From contig JAEHDN010000269.1 in assembly GCA_016880395.1 (NCBI GenBank), positions 1 through 23,491 on the forward strand: a stretch of DNA of 23,491 nt, in the 5' to 3' direction. Position numbers and translations under genes: made by a program. Positions 20,526 to 23,491 of the stretch are shown piece by piece. Source of the stretch: Candidatus Eiseniibacteriota bacterium (lineage in GTDB: Bacteria > Eisenbacteria > RBG-16-71-46 > SZUA-252). A model generated the notes under the pieces. The model saw only the letters and a list, made by a program, of their open reading frames with translations, ran no database searches and was not told where the DNA came from. The first letter of the stretch is position 1. Every line of letters begins with the position of its first letter.

Positions 20526-21886
20526 GCGATGTAAACCGTCTTGATGTTCACGAACTCCCGGATGCCGAAGTGGGAGAGCTCCCGTCCGTAGCCCGATTCC
20601 TTGATGCCGCCGAACGGGAGACGCGGATCGGAGCGCACGTACGCGTTCACGAAGCAGGAGCCGGCCTGGATCTCCTCGGCCGCGATCCGCTCCCCGCGCG
20701 CGCGATCGCGCGTGAACACGGCGGCGCCGAGGCCGAAGGGACTGTCGTTCGCGATCCGGATCGCGTCGGCCTCGTCCTCGGCCACGATCACCGCGGCCAC
20801 GGGGCCGAAGGTCTCCTCGTCGTACGCCGGCATCCCGGGACGCACTCCCGTGAGCACGGTCGGCGGATAGAACGCGCCCGCTCCGGGCGGAACCATGCCG
20901 CCGAGCGCACGCACCGCTCCGCGCCGAACGCTCTCCGTCACCTGCGCATGGACCTGGTCGCGCAGGTCCCGGCGCGCGAGAGGACCGATGTCGATCCCGG
21001 GCTCGGTCGGGTTCCCCTGCGTTCGCTCGCGCATGGCGTCCACCATGCGCTCGGTGAATGCGTGCTCGAGGGAGCGCACCACGATGAACCGTTTCGCGGC
21101 GATGCAGCTCTGCCCGCCGTTGATGAGCCGCGACGCAACGCAGGTCTCCACGGTGGGGCCCAGCTCGGCGTCCTCGAGCACGACGTAGGGATCGCTCCCG
21201 CCCAGCTCGAGCACGCACTTCTTGAGCATCCGCCCAGCCTGGGACGCGATCGAGCGCCCGGCGACCGAGCTTCCCGTCAGCGCGGCCGCGCGCACGAGCG
21301 GCATCTCGAGCACGCGCGTGACGGCTTCCGCCCGGATGAGGAGCACACCGAAGAGACCTTCCGGAAATCCGGCGTCGCGAGCGATGTCGCCGATCGCGAG
21401 CGCGCACCCCGAGACGTTGGACGCGTGCTTGAGCAGGCACGCGTTCCCGGCCATCAGCGCCGGAGCGGCGAAGCGAAAAACCTGCCAGAAGGGAAAGTTC
21501 CACGGCATGACGCCCAGCACGACGCCGAGCGGCTGGAACGTGACATAGCTCTTCGCGGCGTCGGTCGCGATCGGCTCCGGGACGAGGAACGAGTGGGCGT
21601 GCTCGGCGTAGTGCCGGCAGACCCAGGCGCACTTCTCCGCCTCGGAGATTCCCTGCGCGAGCGGCTTTCCCATCTCGCGAGCCATGAGGAGTGCGAGCGC
21701 GTCCTTCCGTTCCTCGAGGAGCGCGGCGGCACGCTTCATCGGCAGGGCGCGCGCCGCGAACTCGAGACGGCTCCACGACTGGTGAGCCCGATCCGCGGCC
21801 TCGACGGCCTGGGCCACCTCGGAGAGGGGCATCTCCTCGTAAGTCGCTATGGTCTCGCCTGTTACTGGATCGATGCTGGAGATCAC
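20522..21886 (-). CDS. Aldehyde dehydrogenase, succinate-semialdehyde dehydrogenase-like
   Basis: A 454-residue NAD(P)-dependent aldehyde dehydrogenase of the short SSADH (Sad/YneI) type, which oxidises succinate semialdehyde to succinate. It begins MISSIDPVTGETIATYEE, as that group does. Key residues are Asn130 in GVMPWNFPFWQ, Lys153 in NACLLKHAS, the general base Glu227 in CVLELGGSDP, nucleophile Cys261 in NGGQSCIAAKR, EETFGPVAAV (357-366), and the C-terminal LPFGGIKESGYGRELSHFG (423-441). The GTG at 21886 lies 4 nt after GGAGG (21895-21891), and upstream codons in the frame are not protein-like. Substrate assignment is by family resemblance. It is divergent from sucA, which suggests a role near 2-oxoglutarate and succinate. 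It is translationally coupled to the ABC-F gene. Confidence 0.93.
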   Translation of the reverse strand: MISSIDPVTGETIATYEEMPLSEVAQAVEAADRAHQSWSRLEFAARALPMKRAAALLEERKDALALLMAREMGKPLAQGISEAEKCAWVCRHYAEHAHSFLVPEPIATDAAKSYVTFQPLGVVLGVMPWNFPFWQVFRFAAPALMAGNACLLKHASNVSGCALAIGDIARDAGFPEGLFGVLLIRAEAVTRVLEMPLVRAAALTGSSVAGRSIASQAGRMLKKCVLELGGSDPYVVLEDAELGPTVETCVASRLINGGQSCIAAKRFIVVRSLEHAFTERMVDAMRERTQGNPTEPGIDIGPLARRDLRDQVHAQVTESVRRGAVRALGGMVPPGAGAFYPPTVLTGVRPGMPAYDEETFGPVAAVIVAEDEADAIRIANDSPFGLGAAVFTRDRARGERIAAEEIQAGSCFVNAYVRSDPRLPFGGIKESGYGRELSHFGIREFVNIKTVYIA

Positions 21887-21890
21887 ACGG

Positions 21891-21895
21891 CCTCC
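21891..21895 (-). promoter_or_regulatory. Ribosome-binding site of the aldehyde dehydrogenase gene
   Basis: GGAGG on the minus strand, 4 nt before GTG 21886. It decides the start against a 70-codon upstream extension. Confidence 0.6.
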
Positions 21896-21945
21896 GCACG
21901 AAGCGCCGGCCCGGACCCGATTGGGCCCCGGAACCGGCCGGAAGC

Positions 21946-21963
21946 GTCGATATTGCAATCGAC
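21946..21963. promoter_or_regulatory. 18-bp inverted repeat in the aldehyde dehydrogenase/sucA spacer
   Basis: GTCGATATTGCAATCGAC: 6-nt arms GTCGAT and ATCGAC around ATTGCA. It sits in the AT-richer middle of the 243-nt divergent spacer, a natural position for a regulator that controls both genes. Confidence 0.45.
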
Positions 21964-22000
21964 TAAGTTGATGAACCGCCTGCCCCGCTCTGGCATGATA

Positions 22001-22035
22001 GTCGGCCCGGCGTGGACGGCCGGTTTTTTTCGGCC
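22001..22035 (+). promoter_or_regulatory. Possible attenuator in the sucA leader
   Basis: CGGCC (22003-22007) can pair with GGCCG (22018-22022), plus two G-T pairs, and is directly followed by seven T (22024-22030), like a weak intrinsic terminator. The same GGCCG can instead pair with CGGCC (22031-22035), placing the T-run in a loop. It lies about 95 nt before the sucA ATG. Stems are short, so this may be chance. Confidence 0.3.
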
Positions 22036-22129
22036 CACCGCCCCCCGGAACCAATCTCCCCGGCCCGACCGCGAAGCGTATCGGCAGGCGAGCCATCCAA
22101 ACATCTCAGGCACCGTTCGAGCGAGGATT

Positions 22130-23491
22130 ATGTCCGATTTCGACCCTCAGAGCCCCAACACGCTGAGCCTCCCGTTCGTGGAGGCCCTCTATGCCGATTT
22201 CCTGCGCGACCCCGGCTCCGTGCCCGACGCCTGGCGGCAGTACTTCGAGTCGCTCGGCGAGGAAGCCAACGGCTTTGCTTCCCGGCCGCAGCTCGCGCCC
22301 ACCTTCCCGCGCCAGCGCCTCTTCGGACGCGCGACGACGCGTCCGGAGAACGGCGACGGCGACGGGATGATCGGCACCTTCGTCTCGCGCGAGCCTACGG
22401 GCTCCGGAGACGGCGCGCGACCCGCGGCGGCCGACGCCGACGCGACCGTGGATTTCGCGCGGAGCGCCGAGGCGCTCTTCCGGAGCTTTCGTGCGCGCGG
22501 CCACCTGATCGCCAAGGTGGACCCGCTCGGCGCGCCGAGACCCATGCCGCGCGACCTCGAGCCTGCCTACTTCGGCTTCACGGAAGACGACCTCGACCGT
22601 CCGATCGCCGATCCCATCTCGGGCGGAGCACCCGTTCCCATGCGCCAGATCCTCGACCGGCTGCGCCGCACCTACTGCGGGTCGGTCGGCGCGCAGTTCC
22701 TCCACGTGGAGGACACCTCGATCCGCGAGTGGCTCCAGCACCGCATGGAGCGCTCCGAGAATCGCGCGCGCCTCTCGCGCGACGAGCAGGTGAAGATCCT
22801 CCGCCGGCTCACCGAGACGGAGGTCTTCGAGGACTTCATCCAGAAGAAGTATATCGGCTCGAAGAGCTTTTCCGTGGAGGGCTCCGAGTCCCTGATCCCG
22901 CTCCTCGACCTCGTCATCGAGACGGGAACGGGCCAGGGGTTGAGCGAGATCGTGGTCGGCATGGCCCACCGCGGGCGGCTCAACGTCCTCGCGAACGTGA
23001 TGCGCAAGGCGCCGCGGCGGATCTTCCACGAGTTCGAGGACGCCGATCCGGAGATGTACCTGGGGCGCGGCGACGTTAAGTACCACCTGGGGTACAGCGT
23101 GGACCTCACCACCGAGAGCGGTCGCGCGATCCACCTCTCGCTCTGCTACAACCCGAGCCATCTCGAGTACGTGGATCCGGTCGCGATCGGCCGCATGCGC
23201 GCGAAGCAGGATCGCGTCGGCGATCGGACCGGCGACAAGGGCATGGTGCTCCTCATTCACGGCGACGCCGCGTTCGCAGGCGAGGGCGTGGTGCAGGAAG
23301 TGCTCAACATGAGCCAGCTCGCCGGGTACCGGACGGGCGGGACGCTCCACGTCATCGTGAACAACCAGATCGGCTTCACCACGCTTCCGGAGGAGGGCCG
23401 CTCCACACCCTACGCGACGGACGTCGCGCGCATGCTCCAGGTGCCGATCTTCCACGTGAACGGCGAGGACATCGAGGCCGTGGTCTACGTG
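22130..23491 (+). CDS. sucA: 2-oxoglutarate dehydrogenase E1 component, 5' part
   Basis: The first 454 codons of the thiamine-diphosphate-dependent E1 subunit, which decarboxylates 2-oxoglutarate in the TCA cycle. The full protein is usually about 900-950 residues, so roughly half is visible before the window ends. The N-terminal segment LSLPFVEALYADFLRDPGSV (12-31) matches the E1 start that contacts partner subunits. RARGHLIAKVDPLG (121-134), FSVEGSESLIPLLD (247-260), GMAHRGRLNVLANV (277-290), LCYNPSHLEYVDPV (338-351), HGDAAFAGEGVVQEV (377-391, with the Mg/ThDP Asp379) and NNQIGFTT (411-418) follow. There is no N-terminal acyltransferase domain of the mycobacterial Kgd type. The ATG at 22130 has GAGG close upstream and is the natural family start. 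Confidence 0.96.
   Translation, partial: MSDFDPQSPNTLSLPFVEALYADFLRDPGSVPDAWRQYFESLGEEANGFASRPQLAPTFPRQRLFGRATTRPENGDGDGMIGTFVSREPTGSGDGARPAAADADATVDFARSAEALFRSFRARGHLIAKVDPLGAPRPMPRDLEPAYFGFTEDDLDRPIADPISGGAPVPMRQILDRLRRTYCGSVGAQFLHVEDTSIREWLQHRMERSENRARLSRDEQVKILRRLTETEVFEDFIQKKYIGSKSFSVEGSESLIPLLDLVIETGTGQGLSEIVVGMAHRGRLNVLANVMRKAPRRIFHEFEDADPEMYLGRGDVKYHLGYSVDLTTESGRAIHLSLCYNPSHLEYVDPVAIGRMRAKQDRVGDRTGDKGMVLLIHGDAAFAGEGVVQEVLNMSQLAGYRTGGTLHVIVNNQIGFTTLPEEGRSTPYATDVARMLQVPIFHVNGEDIEAVVYV

Noticed and set aside
18543..21899. A single 1118-codon open frame suggesting a fusion protein
   Set aside because: Only the part from the TTG at 20525 encodes ABC-F sequence. The upstream half is the aldehyde dehydrogenase gene read in the wrong frame, rich in Arg and Ala, with no domain.
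1..23491. CRISPR arrays, insertion sequences, prophage or tRNA genes
   Set aside because: No regularly spaced repeats with unique spacers, no transposase or integrase motifs and no tRNA-like cloverleaf were found by reading both strands.

Overview
The window is gene-dense, very GC-rich bacterial chromosome with long spurious open frames on the non-coding strands. Gene content is ordinary free-living housekeeping: glutamine synthetase, holo-ACP synthase, NAD(P)HX repair, a DapF homologue, a 2-oxoglutarate dehydrogenase E1 and an ABC-F ATPase. A partial lipoprotein signal peptide and a DapF-type protein fit a peptidoglycan-containing bacterium. Several atypical proteins point to an uncultured lineage such as Eisenbacteria, Gemmatimonadota or a relative; that placement is inference. 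No tRNA, rRNA, CRISPR array, prophage or insertion sequence was seen.

Layout. 1-1.9 kb (minus): GNAT acetyltransferase, glutamine synthetase, then a lipoprotein start that overlaps the glnA end and leaves the window. 2.08-4.25 kb (plus): hybrid sensor kinase translationally coupled to a YjbQ-family protein. 4.27-8.08 kb (minus): a compact set of zinc-ribbon protein, HAD phosphatase, AcpS, bifunctional Nnr and class II aldolase. 8.17-9.33 kb (plus): a protein with the M20 peptidase fold but no recognisable metal ligands. 9.33-9.74 kb: a structured region, less GC-rich in its left half, holding a 21-residue hydrophobic ORF, several hairpins and a terminator. 9.74-10.92 kb (minus): membrane GT2 glycosyltransferase. 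10.93-12.41 kb (plus): carboxymuconolactone-decarboxylase-like protein coupled to DapF, followed by a 73-nt hairpin. 12.57-16.80 kb (plus): Npt-type nucleotide-transporter/HEAT fusion coupled to a polytopic membrane protein. 16.83-21.89 kb (minus): SSADH-like aldehyde dehydrogenase, ABC-F ATPase and a membrane Ser/Thr kinase. 22.13 kb to the end (plus): 5' half of sucA, divergent from the aldehyde dehydrogenase.

The most notable observations are these. The DapF homologue has serine at both catalytic-cysteine positions while its substrate-binding motifs are intact. The M20-family protein appears to have lost every metal ligand. A small hydrophobic-peptide locus lies between 9.4 and 9.74 kb. 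TAnnnT boxes sit exactly at -12 to -7 of two start codons that lack a Shine-Dalgarno, suggesting leaderless mRNAs alongside genes with good ribosome-binding sites. Two divergent promoters interlock over an 11-bp gap between start codons. Start sites were revised from upstream signals for the GNAT protein, sensor kinase, zinc-ribbon protein, M20-like protein, Ser/Thr kinase and aldehyde dehydrogenase.
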